NCBI GenBank assembly: GCA_041676005.1
Contig: JBAYST010000021.1
Coordinates: 1 to 14,653, forward strand
Length of the DNA: 14,653 nt
DNA from: JBAYST01 sp041676005
GTDB taxonomy: Bacteria > Bacillota_I > Bacilli_A > RFN20 > CAG-826
Reading direction: 5' to 3'
The notes under the pieces were generated by a model. The model was not told where the DNA came from, did not search any database, and saw nothing but the letters and a program-made list of their open reading frames with translations. The position numbers were made by a program, and so were the translations under genes. Shown here in pieces: positions 7,384 to 14,653 of the stretch. Position 1 is the first letter of the stretch; each line of letters opens with the position of its first letter.

Positions 7384-8304
7384 TTATTCGGTCACAAGCG
7401 AGAAAATTTTTAAATCTCTCTCTTCGCGAACAATTTTTTCTTCTTCGTCCTTTTCAAGATAATGGTAATCGGTCTTAACCACCATTCCTTCTTCGACCAC
7501 TAATTCGTGCTTAATAGTGTATGTCATCGAAGTGCTTGCTCCAGTAGAAATGGTTTTACTTAAAATACTGACAATATTGACCACCCCTTCATCAATCGTA
7601 GCGCCGCCGGTTTTTACATAATCATTGAAATTAGGATTTGACAAAACCGAAGACATCCCAGTTAAAAAGTTTTTGCTCTGCACGAGATTCAGTTTTGCTT
7701 TATATCCTGAAATCGTAAAAAAGTTGTGCTTTGAAATATTCAAAGATGCGTCTTCATAAATTCGTGATTCGATAAAAGACACAGTGGCCATGTCCGCTTC
7801 TAATTTATATTGTCCAGTGACGTCAATGTCGGTTTCTGCGCCTTCTTCACTAGAATCAAAAACATCTTTAAAATATGTTAAATCGCCAGAAATTTTACAG
7901 GCCACATCATCTCTAATCAAGTTTTCGGTTTCAGCAAGAACCACATTTCCTTCATCAAAAATAATCCCTGAAGGTAAATCGTTGTGCCCATAATCATAAA
8001 GGATGGAGTCAATCGTTTCTCTTTGCATTTTATTAGGACGCATGTCGTTTGTTGAAATCACATTCAAAACGTTATTTAACTCAGCAGAAGTGAGAACGGC
8101 ACCTCCGGTCTTACCAATACTTGAAATAGTATTTTTTAAAGTATCGTTTTGTTCAAAACCAAAATCACTCGGATTAAGAGTTGGGGCTTCAAAAGAATCA
8201 GGTTCTTCATATGAAAAAACATCATTTGGTGGAATGTTGTTTTTACATCCTGTCAGTAAAATTATAGTCAGTAGAAGCGATAATTTTTTAACTGTTTTTT
8301 TCAT
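7384..8304 (-). CDS. Putative lipoprotein, family not recognised
   Basis: The 306-residue product starts with a lipoprotein signal peptide: basic MKKTVKK, a hydrophobic core, and the lipobox LLTGC with Cys20 as the lipidation site. The mature protein of about 287 residues should therefore be tethered to the outer face of the cytoplasmic membrane. The rest is acidic and hydrophilic and looks beta-rich, with no motif I recognise and no cysteine pairs suggesting a disulfide. The start is supported by AGAGGA about 7 nt upstream. It overlaps the 3' end of tadA by 17 nt, so it is cotranscribed with tadA, and a terminator follows. The function is unknown; a conserved role beside tadA cannot be judged from one genome. 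Confidence 0.85.
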   Translation of the reverse strand: MKKTVKKLSLLLTIILLTGCKNNIPPNDVFSYEEPDSFEAPTLNPSDFGFEQNDTLKNTISSIGKTGGAVLTSAELNNVLNVISTNDMRPNKMQRETIDSILYDYGHNDLPSGIIFDEGNVVLAETENLIRDDVACKISGDLTYFKDVFDSSEEGAETDIDVTGQYKLEADMATVSFIESRIYEDASLNISKHNFFTISGYKAKLNLVQSKNFLTGMSSVLSNPNFNDYVKTGGATIDEGVVNIVSILSKTISTGASTSMTYTIKHELVVEEGMVVKTDYHYLEKDEEEKIVREERDLKIFSLVTE

Positions 8305-8758
8305 CTTTTATCCTCTTTTTTTGAAAATATCTTTTAATCAACGACGCGCATTCCTCTTTTAGAATTCCGCCTCTGATCTCTAATTGATGATTGAGTCCCT
8401 TTTGGGCAAACAAATTATAAGAAGAACCGAGCGCTCCTCCCTTGGGATCTTTTGCACCGTAGACGACTTTTGCCATTCGAGCCCATAAAATAGTACCCGC
8501 ACACATTGAACACGGTTCAATTGTCACATAAATCGTGCAACCAACCAATCGCCAAGACTTGATTTTTCGGCAAGCTTTGCGAATTGCAACGATTTCAGCA
8601 TGATCTGTTGGATCTTTTGTTTTTTCTCGTTTGTTGTGACCTTTTGCAATCACTTTCCCGTCTTTAACAATTACCGCCCCGACAGGTACTTCATCGCGAA
8701 GAATTGATTTTTCTGCCTCTTTTAAGGCTAGATTCATGTAATGAATGTCGTCTTTCAT
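8288..8758 (-). CDS. tadA: tRNA-specific adenosine deaminase TadA
   Basis: TadA deaminates adenosine 34 of tRNA-Arg(ACG) to inosine, allowing decoding of CGU, CGC and CGA. Counting from the ATG at 8758 (156 residues), the zinc and catalytic signature is complete: HAE (His53, Glu55) and PCSMC (Cys83, Cys86). The N-terminal VPVGAVIVKDGKVIAKGHN and the NLFAQKGLNHQLEIRGGIL region are typical of TadA rather than cytosine or guanine deaminases. An in-frame GTG at 8773 would add five residues, but it lies inside the SRP RNA 3' strand, so the ATG is preferred. The gene begins about 8 nt after the SRP RNA stem and overlaps the lipoprotein gene by 17 nt. Confidence 0.95.
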   Translation of the reverse strand: MKDDIHYMNLALKEAEKSILRDEVPVGAVIVKDGKVIAKGHNKREKTKDPTDHAEIVAIRKACRKIKSWRLVGCTIYVTIEPCSMCAGTILWARMAKVVYGAKDPKGGALGSSYNLFAQKGLNHQLEIRGGILKEECASLIKRYFQKKRIKDEKNS

Positions 8759-8766
8759 ATTGATAA

Positions 8767-8846
8767 GGACCACCGCACATGAGAGAAATGTTTAAGGCTG
8801 CTATGTTCCCATCCTGACCTGGTTCGCACTCTCTCATCGCGATGGC
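8767..8846 (-). ncRNA. ffs: Small bacterial signal recognition particle RNA (4.5S/scRNA type)
   Basis: This RNA pairs with Ffh to target nascent membrane and secreted proteins. The conserved apical domain is present: CCAGGTCAGG, a short ATG/CAT stem capped by the GGAA tetraloop, then AGCAGCC. The long closing helix is clear: GCCATCGC (8846-8839) pairs with GCGGTGGT (8776-8769, two G-U pairs), and ATGAGAGA (8837-8830) pairs with TCTCTCAT (8786-8779). The transcript is about 80 nt, short but within the small, Alu-less class. An extended -10 promoter sits immediately upstream. No terminator follows, so the 3' end is probably made by processing of a transcript that continues into tadA. Confidence 0.93.
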
Positions 8847-8852
8847 AAAATT

Positions 8853-8861
8853 ATTATATCA
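8853..8861 (-). promoter_or_regulatory. Extended -10 promoter of the SRP RNA gene
   Basis: On the - strand TGATATAAT gives a perfect TATAAT (8858-8853) preceded by the TG-n extension (8861-8860). The predicted start is a G at 8846, seven bases downstream and exactly the first paired base of the SRP RNA helix. No good -35 box lies 17 nt upstream, as is usual for extended -10 promoters. Confidence 0.75.
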
Positions 8862-8870
8862 TAACTCATC

Positions 8871-8886
8871 GTTATTTTTTGATAAC
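8871..8886. repeat. Short inverted repeat upstream of the SRP RNA promoter
   Basis: GTTAT and ATAAC are separated by six bases, overlapping the expected -35 position of the SRP RNA promoter. It could be a protein-binding site or simply part of the downstream side of the serS terminator. Five base pairs in AT-rich DNA may be chance. Confidence 0.25.
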
Positions 8887-8910
8887 AAAAAAGAGAGTTG
8901 TGAGCTCTCT
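8887..8910 (-). terminator. Rho-independent terminator after serS
   Basis: On the - strand AGAGAG (8910-8905) and CTCTCT (8897-8892) form a stem around a 7-nt loop, followed by a run of T (8892-8887). It lies 15 nt past the serS stop and closes the gyrB-gyrA-glycosyltransferase-serS unit. Confidence 0.8.
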
Positions 8911-8924
8911 AGTTTGTCATTTAA

Positions 8925-10205
8925 TTATTTAATCGGCTTTAAGATTTTCACTCCTCCCATGAATGGCCAAAGACATTCAGGAAGAAGGACCGAACCATCG
9001 GATTGCTGAAATTGCTCTAATAACGCAGGGAAGATCCGCGAAGTTGCTAACCCTGAACCGTTTAATGTGTGGGCAAATTTCACTTTCTCGGTTTCTTTAT
9101 CTCGGTAGCGGACCATTCCGCGTCGTGCTTGATAATCTCGAGCGTTGCTCACACTTGAAACTTCTTTATAAATTCCGATCGAAGGAATCCAAACTTCAAT
9201 ATCATAGGTTTTAGCCATCGCATGAGAAATATCTCCGGCAGCTAATTTACTGACTTGATAATGAAGTCCGAGTAATCGAACTAGACGTTCCGCTTTTTCT
9301 ACCATTTCAATAAACGCTAAATCGCTTTGATCTTGCGTGGTGTATTGAACCATTTCAACTTTGTTGAATTGGTATCCACGAATCGTCCCTCTTTCTTCGG
9401 TTCGATAACTACCTGCTTCTTTTCGATAGCACGGAGTATAAGCAAAATATTTTTTTGGTAATTCATTTTCACTGAGAATTTCGTCCCGGTGCAAATTCAC
9501 TAACGCGGTTTCTGCAGTGGGTAGAAGAAACTTTACCGGTTCGACGTCTTCGAGCCAAAAAACATCTTCTTTAAATTTTGGAAATTGTCCGGCGACATAA
9601 CCTGATTTTTCATTGAGAAGATGAGGAGGTAAAATAAATTCGTATTTATCTTTGAGATGCTCGGCGATGAAAAAATTGAGCAGTGCCCACTCGAGTTGTG
9701 CGCCGAGTCCGGTGTAAACCCAAGAACCACGCCCGGCAATTTTAGCACCTCTCTCAAAATCGATTAAACCCAAAGACTCCGCTAGTTCAACATGATCTTT
9801 GATTTTAAAGCCGAATTCAGGTTTGTTTTTGAAAGTTGAAACTACTTGATTGTTCTCTTTTCCACCAGCCACTAAATCATCATCAGGAATATTGGGTAGA
9901 ACAGCTAAAAAATCATTTATTTTGTTTTCAAGTTCTTTGAGTAAAACCTCGTTATTTTTGTTTTTTTCATCTAAATCCTTCACTTTTGCAAAGATTTCAC
10001 CGATATTTCCGCCTTCTTTTTTAACTATTGGGACAGATTTAGAAAGACGGTTTTGTTCCGCCTTATTCGCCTCGACTTGGATCAACAGTTCTTTGCGTTT
10101 AACATCCCAAGACAAAAGTTCTTTAAAATCTGTTTCCCAACCTTTTTTAAATAAACTCTTTCTAATTTTTTCAGCATTTTCGCGAATCAGATTAATGTCT
10201 AACAT
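8925..10205 (-). CDS. serS: Seryl-tRNA synthetase
   Basis: SerS charges tRNA-Ser (and tRNA-Sec where present) with serine in the cytoplasm. The 426 residues match the usual length. The N-terminal part (about 1-105) is the long helical coiled-coil arm that grips the tRNA variable arm. The class II catalytic core follows, with the TAETAL serine-site segment (230-235), motif 2 CYRKEAGSYRTEERGTIRGYQ (Arg261), EVSSVSNARDYQARR (348-362) and motif 3 NGSGLATSR (Arg390). The start is supported by GGAGG 8 nt upstream, formed by the last codons of the glycosyltransferase gene. Only 3 nt separate the two genes, so there is no room for a T-box leader and expression must depend on the upstream operon. Confidence 0.97.
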   Translation of the reverse strand: MLDINLIRENAEKIRKSLFKKGWETDFKELLSWDVKRKELLIQVEANKAEQNRLSKSVPIVKKEGGNIGEIFAKVKDLDEKNKNNEVLLKELENKINDFLAVLPNIPDDDLVAGGKENNQVVSTFKNKPEFGFKIKDHVELAESLGLIDFERGAKIAGRGSWVYTGLGAQLEWALLNFFIAEHLKDKYEFILPPHLLNEKSGYVAGQFPKFKEDVFWLEDVEPVKFLLPTAETALVNLHRDEILSENELPKKYFAYTPCYRKEAGSYRTEERGTIRGYQFNKVEMVQYTTQDQSDLAFIEMVEKAERLVRLLGLHYQVSKLAAGDISHAMAKTYDIEVWIPSIGIYKEVSSVSNARDYQARRGMVRYRDKETEKVKFAHTLNGSGLATSRIFPALLEQFQQSDGSVLLPECLWPFMGGVKILKPIK

Positions 10206-10208
10206 AGA

Positions 10209-11240
10209 CTAACCTCCAATTTTCTTCTTCCGTTTTAATTCTTGTTCATAAATCCAGTTTAATCGTTCTCCGATAGTCGTTAAAGAGGCTTTCTTCACCT
10301 TATCATAAGTCGTTAGGGTAGTAGAATGGAGTTTCCCATCTAAAAAATCTTTAGTTAGAGAAACAATTGTTTCGCTAAATTTTGCAATATAGCCGTTTTC
10401 TCCATCGGTTAAAAAACCGGGGAACAAAGCTTGTTCTCGAACGATTAATTGACATTTGGCCGCCATCGCTTCCATCAAAGAAACGAATCCGGCCTTTTTA
10501 TATCCCGGAAGCATGAAGATCTCAGCGTTTAGCAATGCAGAATGATAGATATCAAAAGGTACCATTTGATTAAACTTAACATTTTTAGGTGCTTTTTTGA
10601 TCAACCCTTTGATTTTGCTGTTTGCCCTGATTTTAGATTGAGAATGACCAAAGAAATAAAATAGGGCGTTTGGGCATTTGTTTCCTGCACTGATAAAAGC
10701 GTTGATTCCTTCTAATGAATCATATTCTCCAACAGCGACGACGAGTTTTTTGTTTTTCTCTTCTCGGAAGTATCGATAAAACAAATCCTTTTCTTCCTCT
10801 TTTTCATAATCAAAAATCGAGAGATTAATTCCTGGAGGAACGACAGAAATTCTATTTTTTACCCCGTTGCTAATCAATAAATCTCGCGCAGATTCACACG
10901 GAACTAAAACGTGTGAAGCGCGGTTTAAAAATTTAACATCTTTAGAAAGAATTGTGTTTATAATTTCTCCGTCTTTATATTTAAAATCTAAAAAAGAAGC
11001 GTTTGGATCATTTTCACACATTAAGGCGCTGACGATGATGGGTGCGTTTTTTTCTTCTGCGTCCATAAAGAATCCTTCTTCTTTAGAAGAAACGAGGTGG
11101 ACGACATCGTAATTATCTAGTGGATAATCAGTCGATGAAACATCCACTAATTCGAGCGCATCTTTAATCGATTTATTAAGACGCGCACTCTCAAAATTGT
11201 CTTTATGAATATTTGGTTTACGGGAAATTAAAACCTTCAT
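10209..11240 (-). CDS. GT4-family glycosyltransferase, resembling glycolipid (diglucosyl-diacylglycerol) synthases, with altered EX7E motif
   Basis: This 343-residue predicted GT-B fold enzyme has an N-terminal acceptor domain and a C-terminal sugar-nucleotide domain. The inter-domain VVPPGINLSIFDY (133-145) is typical of GT4 enzymes. The C-terminal run from PGYKKAGF (245-252) through MEAMAAK and REQ to FLTDGENGY resembles the Firmicutes/Mollicutes glycolipid synthases, which make mono- or diglucosyl-diacylglycerol at the membrane. The catalytic EX7E motif keeps its second Glu (E257), but the first is Lys (K249, AAG at 10494-10496), so activity is uncertain. There is no transmembrane segment; association through basic patches such as the C-terminal KRKKK is plausible. 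It sits 10 nt after gyrA, with GAGGG as ribosome binding site, and 3 nt before serS. The acceptor is inferred only. Confidence 0.8.
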   Translation of the reverse strand: MKVLISRKPNIHKDNFESARLNKSIKDALELVDVSSTDYPLDNYDVVHLVSSKEEGFFMDAEEKNAPIIVSALMCENDPNASFLDFKYKDGEIINTILSKDVKFLNRASHVLVPCESARDLLISNGVKNRISVVPPGINLSIFDYEKEEEKDLFYRYFREEKNKKLVVAVGEYDSLEGINAFISAGNKCPNALFYFFGHSQSKIRANSKIKGLIKKAPKNVKFNQMVPFDIYHSALLNAEIFMLPGYKKAGFVSLMEAMAAKCQLIVREQALFPGFLTDGENGYIAKFSETIVSLTKDFLDGKLHSTTLTTYDKVKKASLTTIGERLNWIYEQELKRKKKIGG

Positions 11241-11250
11241 AATCCCTCAA

Positions 11251-13896
11251 CTATTCTTCGTCGTTAGAATTTTTATCTTTTTCGTGTGACAAATCGATTG
11301 GAGCATCATCATCACTAGTGATGTTTTCTTCTTGGTTGATGTTTTCTTCTTCGGCGAGTTCGTCGAATTCTTCTTCACCTTCTTCAAGATGATCAACAAT
11401 TGCAATTGAAGCAACACGTTGTTTGCCTTCTAATTTAATAATTCGAACTCCTTGCGTATTTCTGCCTGCGATTTTCACCTGACTAAGCGGAGTCCGAATG
11501 ACGATTCCGGCTAAGGTGATCACGAGCAAATCTTCAACACCATCTACAGCAGAAATATTGACGAGCGTTCCGACTTTTTCATTAGATTTAATCGTCAACA
11601 CTCCTTTTGTTCCGCGTTTCGTCAAACGATAATCTGCAAACTCTGACATCTTTCCAGAACCTTTATCGGTAATTGCAAGAATGTATTTGCCTTCAAGTGA
11701 AGAGGTGACGCCGATGACTTTAGCGCCATCGGAAACGTTCATTCCTTTGACACCTGCAGCCGCTCTTCCCATCGGACGAACGTCTTGCTCGTTGAATTTA
11801 ACCATTTTGCCATTATCGGCTGCAATTCCTAAAAGTGTATCGCCATCTGTGCATTTTACGTCGAGTAGCATGTCGCCTTCTTTAAGACCGATTGCAATTT
11901 TTCCGTTTTGACGGATGGACGCGAATTCTTTAATAGCAGTTCGTTTGACAATCCCGTTTACCGTCACAAAGAAAAGGTAACGATCCTCTCCATAGGCATC
12001 AACAGGAATGATCGCCTTAACATGTTCGTTTTGATCGACATTTAACAAGTTGACGACCGGGATTCCTTTGCTGTTGCGACCGAATTCAGGTACTTGATAT
12101 CCGCGAATTCGATAAACTTTACCAAAATCAGTAAAGAACAATAAATCCGTGTGTGTTTTAGTAAAGAGCATCACATCGACAACGTCATTTTCATTTGTCA
12201 TCATTCCTCTTACACCTCGACCACCTCGGTTTTGGGCTTTAAAGATATCTGATGGAAGACGTTTAACGTATCCACTTCTTGTCAAAGTGACGACAATATC
12301 TTTAACCGGAATTAAATCTTCATCATCAATAGTCGCTAATTCATCGGAAATAACCGTTCGACGTTTATCGGCGAACCTAGCCTTGACTTCTTCTAATTCT
12401 TTAATGATTACTTCAATGATATTTTCACGATCTTTTAAGATGAATTTATCTCTTTGAATGTTGAGTTCAAGTTGAGCTTTTTCAGCTTCTAATTTTTGAG
12501 TTTCAATTCCAGTGAGACGTCTGAGACTCATTCCCATAATCGCTTGAACTTGAGGATCGCTTAAATTAAATTTTTCAATCAATGATTTTATCGCCGCTTC
12601 AGGAGTAGCGCTTGCTTTGATGATGTCCACGATTTCATCGATGTTATCGTGACAGATCAAAAGTCCTTCGACAATGTGAAGACGGTCTTCGTCTTTTTTA
12701 AGTAAGAATTTAGTTCTTCTTTCAATGACTTCGACTTGGAAATTCAAATACGCTCTCAACATCTCGGTAATCGGGAGAATTTTTGGTGCTCCCTCAATAA
12801 GACAAAGATTGATAATTCCATAACTCGTCTGCAACTGTGTGTTCTTATAAAGTTGGTTCAAAATGACTTCGGGAACAACATCGCGGCGGAGCTCGATGAC
12901 GACACGAATTCCTTCTTTGTTGGATTCGTCTCGAATATCAGTAATCCCGTCTATTATTTTATCTCGCACGAGATTTGCCATGTTTTCGATCATATTCGCT
13001 TTGTTTACTTGATAAGGAATTTCGGTGATAATAATGCGTGATTTGCCTCGTTCGGCTTCTTCGATTTCCGCTTTGGAGCGAATGACAATCGAACCATTTC
13101 CTCTTGAATATGCGTCTCTGATTCCTCGGCGGCCTAAAATGATTCCGCCGGTTGGGAAATCTGGCCCGTGAATATAATTTTCTTCGATTTCTTCTGGAGT
13201 GATTTCTGGGTTTCTTGCCAGTGCAATAACACCATCGATAACCTCTCCTAAGTTATGAGTAGGAATGTTGGTCGCCATTCCAACCGCAATTCCGTTAGAT
13301 CCGTTGACAAGTAAGTTTGGAAAGCGTGCTGGCAAAACCACAGGCTCGATTTCAGTGCCGTCATAGTTATCGACAAAATCAACTGTATCGCAATTGATAT
13401 CTCTTACCATTTCTAAGGCGAGTTTTGCCATTCGAGCTTCGGTATATCGCATCGCCGCGGCTTCATCGCCATCTACTGAACCGAAGTTTCCGTGTCCATC
13501 TACCAATGTGTTTCTCATTGAAAATGGTTGGGCCAATCGGACGAGAGTTTGATAAATCGCTGAGTCCCCATGCGGGTGATATTTACCCATTACGTCACCG
13601 ACGATTCTCGCACATTTTTTGTATGGTTTATCCGGTTGCATCCCCGCTTCGTTCATTCCATAAATAATTCTTCGATGCACAGGTTTTAAGCCGTCTCTTG
13701 CATCTGGAATTGCACGCGAAACAATGACGCTCATCGCATAATCGAGAAACGAACTTTGAACTTGCTTAACGATTTCAGTATCTTGCATGCCGGCGACAAT
13801 TCCATCTTCGATTTGATGGATTTCGTCCTCATCAACTTCTTCAATACTGTCTAAGTTTTCTTCTTCTAAAACTTTCTTTTCTTTTTCGTCTGCCAT
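11251..13896 (-). CDS. gyrA: DNA gyrase subunit A
   Basis: GyrA carries the DNA breakage-reunion activity of gyrase, which introduces negative supercoils. Counting from ATG 13896 (881 residues), the catalytic tyrosine is Y151 in AAMRYTEAR. The quinolone-determining region reads HPHGDSAIYQTLV: Ser112 is retained, but the usual Asp or Glu four residues on is Gln116. The C-terminal beta-pinwheel includes the gyrase-specific GyrA box QNRGGRG (555-561), which separates it from ParC. Both ends carry acidic extensions: about 30 residues before the core and a Glu/Asp-rich tail of about 45. An upstream in-frame ATG at 13917 would overlap gyrB, and a strong ribosome binding site selects 13896. The gap to gyrB is 13 nt. 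Confidence 0.97.
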   Translation of the reverse strand: MADEKEKKVLEEENLDSIEEVDEDEIHQIEDGIVAGMQDTEIVKQVQSSFLDYAMSVIVSRAIPDARDGLKPVHRRIIYGMNEAGMQPDKPYKKCARIVGDVMGKYHPHGDSAIYQTLVRLAQPFSMRNTLVDGHGNFGSVDGDEAAAMRYTEARMAKLALEMVRDINCDTVDFVDNYDGTEIEPVVLPARFPNLLVNGSNGIAVGMATNIPTHNLGEVIDGVIALARNPEITPEEIEENYIHGPDFPTGGIILGRRGIRDAYSRGNGSIVIRSKAEIEEAERGKSRIIITEIPYQVNKANMIENMANLVRDKIIDGITDIRDESNKEGIRVVIELRRDVVPEVILNQLYKNTQLQTSYGIINLCLIEGAPKILPITEMLRAYLNFQVEVIERRTKFLLKKDEDRLHIVEGLLICHDNIDEIVDIIKASATPEAAIKSLIEKFNLSDPQVQAIMGMSLRRLTGIETQKLEAEKAQLELNIQRDKFILKDRENIIEVIIKELEEVKARFADKRRTVISDELATIDDEDLIPVKDIVVTLTRSGYVKRLPSDIFKAQNRGGRGVRGMMTNENDVVDVMLFTKTHTDLLFFTDFGKVYRIRGYQVPEFGRNSKGIPVVNLLNVDQNEHVKAIIPVDAYGEDRYLFFVTVNGIVKRTAIKEFASIRQNGKIAIGLKEGDMLLDVKCTDGDTLLGIAADNGKMVKFNEQDVRPMGRAAAGVKGMNVSDGAKVIGVTSSLEGKYILAITDKGSGKMSEFADYRLTKRGTKGVLTIKSNEKVGTLVNISAVDGVEDLLVITLAGIVIRTPLSQVKIAGRNTQGVRIIKLEGKQRVASIAIVDHLEEGEEEFDELAEEENINQEENITSDDDAPIDLSHEKDKNSNDEE

Positions 13897-13902
13897 CTTG
13901 TT

Positions 13903-13909
13903 CTCCTTT
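13903..13909 (-). promoter_or_regulatory. Ribosome binding site that fixes the gyrA start
   Basis: AAAGGAG on the - strand stands 6 nt before ATG 13896. The alternative ATG at 13917 has no comparable site and would overlap the gyrB stop (TAG, 13910-13912). Confidence 0.85.
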
Positions 13910-14653
13910 CTAGACATCGAGGTTCTTCACGAATTTAGCATTAGCGTGAATGAACTCTTTGCGTGGATCGACGTTATCACCCATCAAGTCTGTAAATACT
14001 TGTTCGGCTTTAATCGCGTCTTCCATTTTGACATTGAGCATTTTACGGGTTTCAGGATTCATCGTAGTATCCCATAGTTGCCCTTCGTCCATTTCACCAA
14101 GACCTTTGTAGCGTTGGAACGGATAACCAGGTCTTAGGTTGAGTTGTTTTTTAAGCGCTTCTAATTGTTCGTCGTTATAGCAATAAAAAGTTTTGTGATT
14201 GTATTCAACCTTATACAAAGGTGGTTGTGCAATGTAAATGTGACCTTGTTCGAGCAAAGGTCTCATAAAACGATAGAAGAAAGTGAGTAATAAAATTCGA
14301 ATGTGAGAACCGTCGACGTCAGCGTCGGTCATGATGACGACTTTGTGATATCGAATTTTTTCAACATCAAATTCTGGGTCGATTCCTCCTCCGATCGCGG
14401 TGATCATATTTCCGATTTCCGCGTTTGCAAAAATTCTCTTCGCCTGAGCTTTTTCGACGTTTAAAATCTTTCCACGTAGTGGAAGGATTGCTTGTGTTTC
14501 ACGGTTTCTTCCGTTTTTAGCCGAACCTCCTGCAGAGTTACCTTCAACGATAAAAAGTTCACACTCTTCTGGTTTTCTGCTGGAACAATCCGCTAACTTT
14601 CCAGGAAGGGTCGTAATATCTAAAGCCCCTTTACGACGAATGTTTTCCCGAGC
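13910..14653 (-). CDS. gyrB: DNA gyrase subunit B, C-terminal part (cut by the window edge)
   Basis: GyrB supplies the ATPase and, with GyrA, the DNA-cleavage core. The frame is open to the right edge; the visible 247 residues begin in the TOPRIM domain (ARENIRRKGALDITTLPGK) and run to the stop. The first TOPRIM motif reads EGNSAGGSAK rather than the usual EGDSAGGSAK (Asn codon at 14537-14539). It is followed by QAILPLRGKILNVEK and the metal-binding MTDADVDGSHIR. The GyrB tail is complete, with PPLYK, RYKGLGEMD, QLWDTTMNPE and FIHANAKFVKNLDV. The adjacent gyrA with its GyrA box supports gyrB over parE. The internal ATG at 14407 is not the start. Confidence 0.97.
   Translation of the reverse strand, partial: ARENIRRKGALDITTLPGKLADCSSRKPEECELFIVEGNSAGGSAKNGRNRETQAILPLRGKILNVEKAQAKRIFANAEIGNMITAIGGGIDPEFDVEKIRYHKVVIMTDADVDGSHIRILLLTFFYRFMRPLLEQGHIYIAQPPLYKVEYNHKTFYCYNDEQLEALKKQLNLRPGYPFQRYKGLGEMDEGQLWDTTMNPETRKMLNVKMEDAIKAEQVFTDLMGDNVDPRKEFIHANAKFVKNLDV

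Noticed and set aside
8759..8773. GTG start at 8773 for tadA
   Set aside because: It lies in the closing helix of the SRP RNA; the ATG at 8758 gives a normal TadA N-terminus.
10206..10208. T-box riboswitch upstream of serS
   Set aside because: Only 3 nt separate serS from the upstream glycosyltransferase gene; no leader exists.
13897..13917. ATG at 13917 as gyrA start
   Set aside because: It would overlap the gyrB stop and lacks a ribosome binding site, whereas AAAGGAG stands 6 nt before ATG 13896.
1..14653. CRISPR arrays, insertion sequences, tRNA genes, attachment sites
   Set aside because: No regularly spaced repeats, transposase motifs, tRNA-like cloverleaf or flanking direct repeats were seen on either strand by eye.

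Overview
The window looks like a chromosomal segment of an AT-rich, low-GC Gram-positive lineage (Firmicutes/Bacilli or a Mollicutes-like relative). The evidence is A/T-rich codon use, AAGGAG-type ribosome binding sites, and the neighbourhood gyrB-gyrA-serS-SRP RNA-tadA, which resembles the origin-proximal region of Bacillus subtilis. UGA is used as a normal stop codon (for example at 2267, 3457, 4011 and 4916), so the mycoplasma genetic code does not apply. The species cannot be named from the sequence.

Layout. On the + strand at the left edge lie the 3' end of a surface or membrane-anchored protein gene (2-361) and mscL (387-1043). A bidirectional terminator (1061-1100) separates them from everything else, which is all on the - strand. 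Read in the direction of transcription (right to left), the - strand holds three units. (1) gyrB (partial), gyrA, a GT4-type glycosyltransferase and serS are tightly packed and end in a terminator at 8887-8910. (2) The signal recognition particle RNA gene, with an extended -10 promoter, runs directly into tadA, which overlaps a lipoprotein gene; this unit ends in a hairpin at 7338-7365. (3) A five-gene unit encodes a P-type cation ATPase, a pseudouridine-5'-phosphate glycosidase (PsuG), a TetR/DhaS-like regulator, an iron-type alcohol dehydrogenase and an M50-protease-like membrane protein. Its first four genes are linked by three successive ATGA stop/start overlaps.

Function. The right half is housekeeping: DNA supercoiling, serine tRNA charging, tRNA wobble editing and protein targeting. 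The five-gene unit is accessory and is the least expected part. Its coupling implies coordinated expression of ion transport, modified-nucleoside breakdown, aldehyde/alcohol redox chemistry and a probably inactive membrane protease homologue, with a local TetR-type regulator. No pathway that would unite these activities is evident.

Points worth a second look: an HExxH motif changed to FExxH in the M50-like protein; a predicted promoter inside the preceding terminator that would give a leaderless ATPase mRNA; residues in both gyrase subunits at positions linked to quinolone resistance; a glycosyltransferase that has lost the first Glu of its EX7E motif; and an MscL with a much enlarged extracellular loop. 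There are no mobile elements, CRISPR arrays or tRNA genes, and no gene-free stretch exceeds 300 bases.
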